A stretch of DNA of 64,000 bases, taken from the NCBI RefSeq assembly GCF_004366715.1, contig NZ_SOQZ01000007.1, positions 62,001-126,000 of the forward strand. Reading direction: 5' to 3'. The position numbers were made by a program, and so were the translations under genes. Under the pieces are notes generated by a model. The model was not told the DNA's origin. It was given only the letters and a program-made list of their open reading frames with translations, and searched no databases. Source of the stretch: Meridianimaribacter flavus. GTDB lineage: Bacteria; Bacteroidota; Bacteroidia; Flavobacteriales; Flavobacteriaceae. Shown here piece after piece: positions 18,474-26,181 of the stretch; position 1 is the first letter of the stretch; each line of letters starts with the position of its first letter.

Positions 18474-18502
18474 AAACTGCTTCAACAATGTTGGAGCAGT
18501 TT
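18474..18502 (+). terminator. Stem-loop between the acidic lipoprotein and OB-fold genes
   Basis: AAACTGCTTCAAC pairs with GTTGGAGCAGTTT (one G-U) around a 3-base loop, forming a 13-bp stem. It is followed by TATAAAAAAG and not by a clean T run. It is either a weak terminator of the lipoprotein transcript or an RNA element upstream of the next gene. Confidence 0.4.
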
Positions 18503-18542
18503 ATAAAAAAGTAAAGTCTAGGTTTTAAGCTAATGAGACAAC

Positions 18543-18917
18543 ATGAAAAAATGGATCGCCATAATAATCCTCATTATTATTGCTCTTATAGCATATAATT
18601 ACATCTATCAAGACCATAGAGATATTGGAAATGAAGAAGCTGAATTTGTATTTAAAGCTTCAAATTTTTCAGCCGAATTTTCTATAAACCCCAAAGCATC
18701 TGAAAGTAAATACCTAAACAAAACTATTGAAGTGGATGGAACTGTAACTGATTCTGACAAGAACAGCATCACATTAAACAACAGTATTTTTTGTCAATTC
18801 AATACACCTCTAGACAACATCGAACGAGATAAAAACATAAAAATAAAAGGACGTGTTATAGGCTATGACGATTTACTAAACGAAATCAAATTAGACCAAT
18901 GTATAATTATTAATTAA
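18543..18917 (+). CDS. Membrane-anchored OB-fold protein (tRNA_anti-like family)
   Basis: This 124-residue protein has one N-terminal helix (WIAIIILIIIALIAYNYIY) and a small beta-barrel domain. KYLNKTIEVDGTVTD, NSITLNNSIFCQF and IKIKGRVIGYDDLL give the strand pattern of the OB-fold family named tRNA_anti-like in Bacteroidota. The family name does not imply tRNA binding here; the domain should face the periplasm or the cytoplasmic face of the membrane. It lies 16 bp before a type IX cargo gene and probably leads that operon. Confidence 0.65.
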   Translation: MKKWIAIIILIIIALIAYNYIYQDHRDIGNEEAEFVFKASNFSAEFSINPKASESKYLNKTIEVDGTVTDSDKNSITLNNSIFCQFNTPLDNIERDKNIKIKGRVIGYDDLLNEIKLDQCIIIN

Positions 18918-18933
18918 CCAAAAATAAATTCAA

Positions 18934-19689
18934 ATGAAAAACAATTACACACTCAAAACAATTATTGCCCTAATGTTCTTTACCGCATTTTGTTTTAATA
19001 CAAATGCTCAAGTGAGGTTAACAGTTGTTAATCCATCAACAGGAGAAGTTACTATGCACAATTATGGAGGAACTACAGTAGACATTAGTAATTACCAATT
19101 ATGTAATTTCCCAAGTTACAACCAATTAAGCTCTTTAACAGTTACTCAAGGCTCATTAAACTTAGCAGCTGGTGCTGATGTAACCGTAATAACCACAGTA
19201 ATCAGTAATCCTAATGATGCAGAGTTAGGTTTATACAATTCTGCTAGTTTTGCATCATCCGTTGCTATGCAAGACTATATGCAATGGGGTTCTGCTGGAC
19301 ATCAACGAGAAGTCGTTGCGGTAAATAAAGGAATTTGGACAGCAGGAACTTTTGTTAATGTTGCGCCTCCATTTGAATATACTGGAAATGGTGGGCAAAA
19401 TGGAGCTCCTTTTTGGGATACTTTATTAGGACTAGAGGATTTTGAAAACATTTCAAGTTTTAGTCTAACACCAAATCCAACAAACACTGTTTTAAACCTT
19501 AATTTTTCTCAAAGTGCTTTTTCAGGAGAAGTCGCGATTTACAACCTTTTAGGTAAGCAAGTAAACTCAAAAAACATAAGCAATACAAACCTAGCTACAT
19601 TTGATGTCTCTTCATTAAATAGTGGTATGTATATTATTACAGTTACTTCTGAAAGCAATAAAGAGAGTAAACGTTTCATTAAAAATTAA
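18934..19689 (+). CDS. Secreted protein with type IX C-terminal sorting domain, lamin-tail-like
   Basis: The 251-residue product has a signal peptide ending TNAQ. A beta-rich domain (about 27-155) includes EVTMHNYGGTTVDISNYQLC and LAAGADVTVIT, the pattern of lamin-tail domains. A sorting domain follows (FSLTPNPTNTVLNLNFSQSA, MYIITVTSESNK, then KRFIKN). It should be exported and attached outside the cell. It lies before the DUF5777, cytochrome and YceI genes with very short gaps. Lamin-tail domains often mediate adhesion or anchor other units; its exact role is unknown. Confidence 0.75.
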   Translation: MKNNYTLKTIIALMFFTAFCFNTNAQVRLTVVNPSTGEVTMHNYGGTTVDISNYQLCNFPSYNQLSSLTVTQGSLNLAAGADVTVITTVISNPNDAELGLYNSASFASSVAMQDYMQWGSAGHQREVVAVNKGIWTAGTFVNVAPPFEYTGNGGQNGAPFWDTLLGLEDFENISSFSLTPNPTNTVLNLNFSQSAFSGEVAIYNLLGKQVNSKNISNTNLATFDVSSLNSGMYIITVTSESNKESKRFIKN

Positions 19690-19693
19690 AAAA

Positions 19694-20542
19694 GTGCTCT
19701 ATAGAACTCTTTTAATAGTATTATTCCCATTCCTTGCATTTTCTCAAGATAGTTTGCTAGACGAAATCGATACAGACTCTTTAGAAAATCAAAAAACTAT
19801 AGCGGTTTTTAAAGGACTCAAAATTGTAAATTTTGAGTCCACAAAACTGGTATCTAAAAACGAATTCACTTTTGTAGTTGCTCACAGATTTGGAAGTATA
19901 GAAAATGGTTTTGACACCTTTTTTGGTCTTGATGATGCTGTCACTAGATTGAATTTTATTTATGGAATTTCAGATGCATTTAACATTAGTGTTTCTCGTA
20001 GTTCTTATCAAAAAATTTATGAAAGCGCAATTAAATATCGCTTAGTATCACAACACGACAATGGATTTCCTTTTACTATCGTTGGTTATAATTCTATTCT
20101 TGTAAATACCGCTTTAGAAAAAGACAATTTACCTAAGTTAGAGTTCAAACACCGTTTAGGCTATACAGTACAATTATTAGCTTCAAGGAAAATAAACCAT
20201 AATCTTTCATTAGAGATTGCTCCTACTTTTTTCCATGACAATTTTGTACAATTTGATGAGCAAGACAATTCACAATTTGCTTTAGGTTTTGGTGGTCGTT
20301 ATAAACTTGCAAGCAGGTGGTCTTTAAATGTAGATTATGGTTGGCATCTCAACAGAGCTTCAAATTCTCCTTTTAAAAATCCGCTTTCAATAGGTGTCGA
20401 TTTAGAAACAGGAGGACATGTATTTCAAATGCATTTTACCAATGCACAACCAATGAACACTAATGGGTTTTTAGGACAAAGTACAGGCGATTGGAGTAAT
20501 GGTAATATTTATTTCGGATTTAATTTAAGTAGAGTTTTTTAA
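19694..20542 (+). CDS. DUF5777 family outer-membrane beta-barrel protein
   Basis: The mature part begins DSLLDEIDTDSLENQKTIAVF, and KGLKIVNFESTKLVSKNEFT and VAHRFGSIENGFDTFFGLDD are hallmarks of DUF5777. A barrel ending FGFNLSRVF follows. The frame stays open far upstream, inside the type IX cargo gene. No ATG precedes the signal peptide, so I chose GTG at 19694 (VLYRTLLIVLFPFLAFSQ). An ATT nine bases earlier would give a more classical MKK start but is rarely used. The length is about 282 residues. It is part of the redox-like cassette with the cytochrome and YceI genes. Confidence 0.75.
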   Translation: MLYRTLLIVLFPFLAFSQDSLLDEIDTDSLENQKTIAVFKGLKIVNFESTKLVSKNEFTFVVAHRFGSIENGFDTFFGLDDAVTRLNFIYGISDAFNISVSRSSYQKIYESAIKYRLVSQHDNGFPFTIVGYNSILVNTALEKDNLPKLEFKHRLGYTVQLLASRKINHNLSLEIAPTFFHDNFVQFDEQDNSQFALGFGGRYKLASRWSLNVDYGWHLNRASNSPFKNPLSIGVDLETGGHVFQMHFTNAQPMNTNGFLGQSTGDWSNGNIYFGFNLSRVF

Positions 20543-20551
20543 GAATTTAAA

Positions 20552-20914
20552 ATGAAAAAATTAACACTCATTATAAGTTGTCTTTTTATAGTCACTAATA
20601 GCTGTACCGACGCTAGCGAAGAAGACTTAATTGATGCTACCCCAATAATAGAGAACATTACCTACGTAAATGATGTTAAACCATTAATTGACAACAACTG
20701 TATTTCGTGTCATAACAACCCTCCTGTTAATGGTGCTCCAATGCCTTTACTAACTTATGAAGATGTAAAAAATGCTGTTGAAAACAGAGGCTTAATTAGC
20801 AGAATTTCATCAGAAGATACTGGATTTTTAATGCCTTTTGGTGGCCCAAGATTACCTCAAAACATAATAGACATTGTTATACAATGGGAAGTCGATGGAC
20901 TTTTAGAAGAATAA
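20552..20914 (+). CDS. Lipoprotein mono-heme cytochrome c-like protein
   Basis: The 120-residue protein has a lipobox (FIVTNSC, Cys18) and one heme-binding motif CISCH (Cys50, Cys53, His54). NGAPMPLLTYED and DTGFLMPFGGPRL follow, and one of their methionines could be the distal ligand. The motif context (VNDVKPLIDNNCISCHNNP) is that of short cytochromes in which heme sits near the membrane surface. It lies 9 bp after DUF5777 and 5 bp before YceI. It would carry electrons in the periplasm or at the outer membrane; the partner enzyme is not in the window. Confidence 0.8.
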   Translation: MKKLTLIISCLFIVTNSCTDASEEDLIDATPIIENITYVNDVKPLIDNNCISCHNNPPVNGAPMPLLTYEDVKNAVENRGLISRISSEDTGFLMPFGGPRLPQNIIDIVIQWEVDGLLEE

Positions 20915-20919
20915 ACATA

Positions 20920-21462
20920 ATGAAAAAAACACTATTAATAATACTGCTTATTAGCTTCCAAAGTTTTTCTCAAGGTAAATTTTTGACTAAAACAGGCATA
21001 CTAAACTTTGAAGCTTCAGTCCCTTCATTTGAAGAAGTTGCGGCAACCAATAACTCAGTAACAGCAATACTTAACACTGAAAATGGTGAGTTTGCAGCTT
21101 TAGCTTTAGTAAAAGGGTTTAGGTTTCAAAACGCATTAATGGAAGAGCATTTCAATGAAAATTATGCTGAATCCTCAAAATTCCCAAAGGCAACATTTAA
21201 AGGTAATTTAGTAGATTTTTCTCTTTCAGAAATTGAAACCGAAACGCAAATTAAAATTGAAGGCGAATTAAGCTTTCATGGAGAAACCAAAAAAATTGAA
21301 AATATTTCAGCATCAATTCAAAAAAAAGGAAGCACAATTACTTTAAAAGGAAACTTTAAAGTTTTAGCTTCAGATTTTAACATAAAAATCCCCAAAATAG
21401 TTAAGAACAAACTGTCCAATGAAATCCTTGTAAGCTTTGATTTAAAACTTATTCAGAACTAA
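20920..21462 (+). CDS. YceI family periplasmic lipocalin-like protein
   Basis: With the ATG at 20920 this is 180 residues, with the signal peptide MKKTLLIILLISFQSFSQG. FLTKTGILNFEASVPSFEEV, FRFQNALMEEHFNENYAESS, FPKATFKGNLVDF and GELSFHGETKKIE are YceI signatures. YceI proteins bind polyisoprenoids such as quinones in a beta-barrel. It closes the cassette, and its stop overlaps the convergent endonuclease/phosphatase gene by 4 bp. With a cytochrome next to it, a role in moving or protecting a redox lipid is plausible; this is inference. Confidence 0.88.
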   Translation: MKKTLLIILLISFQSFSQGKFLTKTGILNFEASVPSFEEVAATNNSVTAILNTENGEFAALALVKGFRFQNALMEEHFNENYAESSKFPKATFKGNLVDFSLSEIETETQIKIEGELSFHGETKKIENISASIQKKGSTITLKGNFKVLASDFNIKIPKIVKNKLSNEILVSFDLKLIQN

Positions 21463-22283
21463 AAACTCGCTTCTATTAGTACTGGTAAATGATCTGAAGG
21501 GTATTGCATATTCCAATTATCACTTAACACTGCATATTTGTTTATTTTAACGTCAAATGAAACGAAAACATAATCGATTCTTCGCGTTACAGGTTGGTCA
21601 AAATGAAATCCATTAAATGTACCTTCAGGCCCAAAATCTAATTCTGCAACTATTTTAGAATCTTTTAAAGTTTGCGTAATATAATCAACACTTTCGTGAT
21701 TAGGTTCCATATTAAAATCGCCAGTTAAAAACACAGGATGATTTTCTGTATTTAAGCTTTTAATTTTATCTAAAATTAAAACAGCGCTTTTTGAACGTGC
21801 TTCCTTACCTACATGATCAAAATGCGTATTAAACACCCAAAATTTCTTCATGGTAGTTTTATGTTGAAACAAGGCATAGGTACATACACGATTACAAACT
21901 GCATCCCAACCCATTCCTACTCTATCTGGTGTTTGCGACAACCAAAAAGTTGAAGATTCTAAAACTTCTAAGTCATCCTTCCTATAAAATATTGCTGAAT
22001 ATTCACCTTCATCTTTACCATCATCACGACCAACACCCACAAAACTATAATTGGTCAATAAAGCATCTAAATCCTTCATTTGATTTGGCATTGCTTCTTG
22101 TACACCTAAAACATCTGGTTCATAAAACTTGATTTGATTCATCATAAAAGGCTTTCGGTTAGTCCAACTATTTTTACCTTCTTTCGGGTAATCTAACTTT
22201 ATGTTGTAGCTCATAATTTTCAGCTCTTGAGATGTAGCCGAAAATGAAATAATTATAGCTATAATGGTAAAAAAACGTTTCAT
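21459..22283 (-). CDS. Secreted endonuclease/exonuclease/phosphatase family protein
   Basis: This 274-residue protein (start MKRFFTIIAIIISFSATSQ; an in-frame ATG two codons earlier is equally possible) has the fold's motifs in order. They are LKIMSYNIKLD, PDVLGVQEAM (catalytic Glu), NTHFDHVGK, LTGDFNMEP, RRIDYVFVS and YPSDHLPVLIE (catalytic His). Secreted flavobacterial members often cleave nucleotides, sugar phosphates or phospholipid heads. No domain beyond the catalytic one is present. It is a single gene bracketed by convergent ends on one side and a terminator on the other. Confidence 0.88.
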   Translation of the reverse strand: MKRFFTIIAIIISFSATSQELKIMSYNIKLDYPKEGKNSWTNRKPFMMNQIKFYEPDVLGVQEAMPNQMKDLDALLTNYSFVGVGRDDGKDEGEYSAIFYRKDDLEVLESSTFWLSQTPDRVGMGWDAVCNRVCTYALFQHKTTMKKFWVFNTHFDHVGKEARSKSAVLILDKIKSLNTENHPVFLTGDFNMEPNHESVDYITQTLKDSKIVAELDFGPEGTFNGFHFDQPVTRRIDYVFVSFDVKINKYAVLSDNWNMQYPSDHLPVLIEASF

Positions 22284-22337
22284 AATCATGAATAAAAATC
22301 TTTATATATGTTTAAATCTATGCATAAATAGTTTAGT

Positions 22338-22388
22338 AAAAAAGCCTCTTTAAATGTATTTGATGTAAACATTTAAAGAGGCTTTTTT
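22338..22388. terminator. Strong bidirectional terminator
   Basis: AAAAAAGCCTCTTTAAATG pairs with CATTTAAAGAGGCTTTTTT (19 bp) around a 13-14 base loop. On the minus strand it closes the polysaccharide locus, whose last gene ends at 22409. Confidence 0.88.
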
Positions 22389-22408
22389 CATTGTATAAAC
22401 TTATGAGT

Positions 22409-24160
22409 TTATTGTGGAGATATTCTTAAAGCATTAATATAATAAAACTGGTTTCCGTTATTATTAGAATCTCCAGCTGCAACCTTTAAGATAATTTTAC
22501 CGTTAGCATCAGCTTGTACATTCGATATACAAACTGTATTTGTTGCATTATTTGCAGCGTCTAAGTTTGCAGATTGCTCGTTAGCTCCAACAAGAGTATA
22601 TTTAGTATCTCTATTATCGCTTACATTATTTCTTGAAGCAAAGAAGCAAAATTCATAAGTATCATTTGATTCAAAACCTGAAAACTCAATAATACTCTCT
22701 TCAATTGGGTCATTTGATCCCCAAGCTAAAGCATGAGAATAAAAATTAGATTTTGATACTGAATCATCCATATTTAAATCAGTAGTTGTAGATCCTGCTC
22801 CTGAAGTATTATTAACACCTCTAAATCTAGAAGTTGTAGCAGCCTCAATACCTGTAAACTGTCCATTAGTGTAAATCATATTTGGTATTGCAACACCTTC
22901 TAAAAAGCCTGTATAAGCATTCCATCCATCAGGATTATCACTAGTAGAAAAGTTAATGAATACTGGTTGAGTTAAAATACCATTTCCACCTGGATCTTGA
23001 TAATCAGTTAACTCAGTAATTTCATTAGGCGTCAACACTGCTTCGTGTGCTGCTTGTTGAGCCAATTCTATATACAAAGGCAACATACCATCTGGAGAAT
23101 ATGAATTCCCTATAACCGACTCTCCAAACAGGGTTTCATACCAAGTACAAGAAGCAATATATTTACCAAAATCGTTTAAGTGATAACCATCGCTTGTAAA
23201 TCCGTCTCCTAAAAAGCTTGTTCTTGCATTTTGAATTGCAGTTCCAGCAGGTACAACCATTTCTACAGGAATTAAATTTTCAGCTAAAATGTAAGCATCT
23301 ATAATTCCGTTAAACATCGTCATTTGGTCATTGTTATAGTTTGCAAAACCAGAATGCGTTGAATTTTGTGCATAAGCCCAAGTTTTATGTAAGATATACT
23401 TAGTACATGGGTTACTATTATGACTTCTTACAGCATTATAAACAATTGGAAGTGGGTTTATGAAGGTTTCAAAAAGTCCTGACTCATAACTTGCTTGCTG
23501 AAAACTAATATAGTCCCAGTTCTCGTCAGCTACAGCCTCAGAAATAGAAACTCCAGAAGTTACTGTACGAGTTCCATCTAGGTCAATTTTTCTGTAACTA
23601 TAACTATTTGAATCAGATGATGCGTTTGTAGCATGAGTATCTAAGTTTGCACCACCAATATACATGTTCCCTACAATTACTTGCTTACCTTGAGCATTAG
23701 CTAATCCCCAAAAATGCGATTCTAACGCGTCTTCAGAAAAACTATTACCAATAGCTAAGATTTTTAAAATTCCATCATTTTCATCGTCAATAACCACTTG
23801 AGTAGATGAAGAAACTTGACCATCATCTGAGTTTAAGCTCAATGTCACAGTTCCCTCCGCAAGTGTTTGAATAGTTATTGCAAATGTTAATGGGTCAACA
23901 GTAAAATCAACTAAATTAGAAGGTTCAGCTGACCATGTGTAGCTTCTTGATGGAAAAATAACATTATTAAATTCTGGGACAATTGTATATTGACAACTTG
24001 TCGCTAAAGTTAAGTCTCCTTCAAGTAATGCTTCAGTTTCTAAATTTGATGTTGTATAATCGTCAGATGTTCTACTACACGAATAAAAATTGATAACTAA
24101 GAATGCACAAAGACAAAAATGTGCCAACTTAATTAATTTGCTGGTTGTGAGATTTTTCAT
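22409..24160 (-). CDS. Lipoprotein with DUF4886 (SGNH-like) domain
   Basis: The 583-residue lipoprotein (lipobox FYSC, Cys28) starts with a bacterial Ig-like domain (about 50-130). A DUF4886 domain follows (about 131-350: ILAIGNSFSEDALESHFW, GNMYIGGANLDTHA, DYISFQQASYESG, DGYHLNDFGKYIASCTWY). The GNSFSEDA block carries the SGNH nucleophile Ser and the DGYHLN block the catalytic Asp/His. A C-terminal beta domain (about 385-583) ends YYINALRISPQ. It is probably an esterase that removes acyl groups from glycans. It is the last gene of the polysaccharide locus, 76 bp after GH43. Confidence 0.75.
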   Translation of the reverse strand: MKNLTTSKLIKLAHFCLCAFLVINFYSCSRTSDDYTTSNLETEALLEGDLTLATSCQYTIVPEFNNVIFPSRSYTWSAEPSNLVDFTVDPLTFAITIQTLAEGTVTLSLNSDDGQVSSSTQVVIDDENDGILKILAIGNSFSEDALESHFWGLANAQGKQVIVGNMYIGGANLDTHATNASSDSNSYSYRKIDLDGTRTVTSGVSISEAVADENWDYISFQQASYESGLFETFINPLPIVYNAVRSHNSNPCTKYILHKTWAYAQNSTHSGFANYNNDQMTMFNGIIDAYILAENLIPVEMVVPAGTAIQNARTSFLGDGFTSDGYHLNDFGKYIASCTWYETLFGESVIGNSYSPDGMLPLYIELAQQAAHEAVLTPNEITELTDYQDPGGNGILTQPVFINFSTSDNPDGWNAYTGFLEGVAIPNMIYTNGQFTGIEAATTSRFRGVNNTSGAGSTTTDLNMDDSVSKSNFYSHALAWGSNDPIEESIIEFSGFESNDTYEFCFFASRNNVSDNRDTKYTLVGANEQSANLDAANNATNTVCISNVQADANGKIILKVAAGDSNNNGNQFYYINALRISPQ

Positions 24161-24236
24161 ATTTATAATTATTAAGTTAATATTCAGTTTTAAAATAAAT
24201 TTATTATTGTCTATAAAATTAAATTTGATTCATTTT

Positions 24237-26090
24237 TTACTCTACAAAAATAGTTTCAGTTTGTTCCGAAATACCATTTTCATTATACGCTTCAATGGTA
24301 AAATAATACGTTGTATCTCTATCTAAGCAGCGCATAAAATGCTCATTAGTATCATACACTTGCCAAGACTGGTACAGTTTGTCTGGTGCTATTCCCCAAC
24401 GGATGTTATAGCCTTGAGCACCTTCAACTTTATCCCAAGAAAATGATGCATCTCTACGGTCTTTTTCGCGGTTGATTTTGAAGTTAGACACCTTGTTTGG
24501 TGCTTCACCTAAACCTAATCCGAACACTCTAACCTCTGACATTGCAAAGTTGTTCCCTGGTACTTTGATGTTATTATATCTAACGTATTTTGCTTTTACA
24601 GGTTTGCCTAAAACTAGATAAGCGTTTGGTGCGTCAATCTCAGATTTACTTCTATCAACAACGGTTTTCCAGTTTTTTCCATCTTCTGATGTTTCAATAG
24701 TAAATTGATGTTTTAATCCTTCAACTCTAGTATAAATTCCAGATTCGTGATCGTGATAGTTTAGCTGAATAGCGTGTACGGTTCCTTCATTTAACAATTC
24801 GATTGTAATCCATTGTTTATCGTCATTAGCTTCGGCAACCCAAAAGGTTTTAGGGTTTTCGTCGGTTAAAACTTTTGAAGTTATTTGTCCTTCAGCATTC
24901 GTTTCTGTTGGGATTTCTTTGACTTCAACTTCATCATCATTAGACGTAAATTTCATGATTTGTTGAAGTGAAGACGATACAGTTACATTGCCTTTATACG
25001 ATAATAACATCCAACCGTTATGTTGTCCGGCTTTTGTTGGATGATTAGCACCATAACGCGGATAATCGCCGTACGATGTGTTGCTGTACATTAAACCGTC
25101 ATCATCAAAATAAGTGGGAAACATACATAAACGACGTTCCCATTGCGCATTAGATGCCAACGCCATCGTTGCAAAATGCCAGTATTGACCGTTGGTTTGC
25201 TTTACTGTAATACCGTGTCCTGCACCATTGGTAAATCCTCCAGGTTTAAAACTCATCGGATTGTTTTTCATATAGGTGAAAGGTCCAAGTGGCGAATCGC
25301 CAACATATACACCATCTGCGTACACATTAAATTGTGTACCAGGTGCAGCATATTGTAAATAGTATTTTCCGTTGTGTTTAGTCATTGACGCGCCTTCCAT
25401 ATAACCTTCTTTTAAAGTTGGATGAAAGTTGTTTTCGCCAAAACGTTCCCAACCGTGCTTTTCTTCATCTAAATTTATCAGCTCTTTTCTAACACCAGTC
25501 TCTAAGAAACGGTCATCTTTGTTCAGCATTTTTACGCGAATTGGATGTAGGTTAGAACTTCCCCAATATAGATACGACTTACCATCGTCATCAATAAATA
25601 ATTCGGAATCTTGAATGTTGTTTGAAATGGAAGCAGTTGGTGTCCATAATCCTTTTTTAGGGTCATCGGTATATAAAATACTTCCGTAACCAGCAGGATC
25701 GCCAGCAAAATATACTAGCGAATCTTTGTAGTTGAAAGCTGTTGGCGCATTGCTGCCTTCAAAAAACCATTGTTGCGGTTTGATGAATTTCCAGTTGACT
25801 AAATCTTTGGAATGCCAATACCCAAAAGATCGTGTCACAAACATATAATATTCGCCTTTAAACTCAATTACAGCAGGATCTGCACCAGAACGATACGATT
25901 GATTTCTAGCAGAATTGTAAACCATATAGGTATAGTCAATATCAAGCGGATTGATATAGGTTTGCATGGTATCTATTACTGTTGTTTCAGTTTTATTATC
26001 TTCTATAACAACAGTATTTTCTTGTTTTTGTTTACAAGATACCATTGCTATAATTACGAATGTGAGTTGTATGCTATGTTTTAATTTCAT
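24237..26090 (-). CDS. Glycoside hydrolase family 43 lipoprotein with discoidin-like and fibronectin-III domains
   Basis: The 617-residue protein has lipobox VSC (Cys19). A five-bladed propeller core shows the three GH43 acidic positions: SGADPAVIEFKGEYYMF (base Asp), IQDSELFIDDDGKSYLYW (Asp) and MEGASMTKHNGKYYLQYA (acid Glu). A discoidin/CBM32-like domain (about 385-520, DENPKTFWVAEANDDKQWIT, AKYVRYNNIKVPG) and a fibronectin III domain (about 530-617) follow. GH43 enzymes commonly remove arabinose, xylose or galactose. The lipid anchor puts it at the surface or in the periplasm. It is in the locus with sulfatase, GH2 and GH3. Confidence 0.85.
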   Translation of the reverse strand: MKLKHSIQLTFVIIAMVSCKQKQENTVVIEDNKTETTVIDTMQTYINPLDIDYTYMVYNSARNQSYRSGADPAVIEFKGEYYMFVTRSFGYWHSKDLVNWKFIKPQQWFFEGSNAPTAFNYKDSLVYFAGDPAGYGSILYTDDPKKGLWTPTASISNNIQDSELFIDDDGKSYLYWGSSNLHPIRVKMLNKDDRFLETGVRKELINLDEEKHGWERFGENNFHPTLKEGYMEGASMTKHNGKYYLQYAAPGTQFNVYADGVYVGDSPLGPFTYMKNNPMSFKPGGFTNGAGHGITVKQTNGQYWHFATMALASNAQWERRLCMFPTYFDDDGLMYSNTSYGDYPRYGANHPTKAGQHNGWMLLSYKGNVTVSSSLQQIMKFTSNDDEVEVKEIPTETNAEGQITSKVLTDENPKTFWVAEANDDKQWITIELLNEGTVHAIQLNYHDHESGIYTRVEGLKHQFTIETSEDGKNWKTVVDRSKSEIDAPNAYLVLGKPVKAKYVRYNNIKVPGNNFAMSEVRVFGLGLGEAPNKVSNFKINREKDRRDASFSWDKVEGAQGYNIRWGIAPDKLYQSWQVYDTNEHFMRCLDRDTTYYFTIEAYNENGISEQTETIFVE

Positions 26091-26181
26091 CTGTTAATTT
26101 TTATTGTTTTTCAATCGTCAGATGGAACATCTTAATAATATGTTCACTAAGTGACTTGAGATTAACCAGAGATGTTTCATT

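Noticed and set aside
22338-22388. Long hairpin considered as a repeat element
   Set aside because: Its position after the last gene of the locus and T runs make it a terminator.
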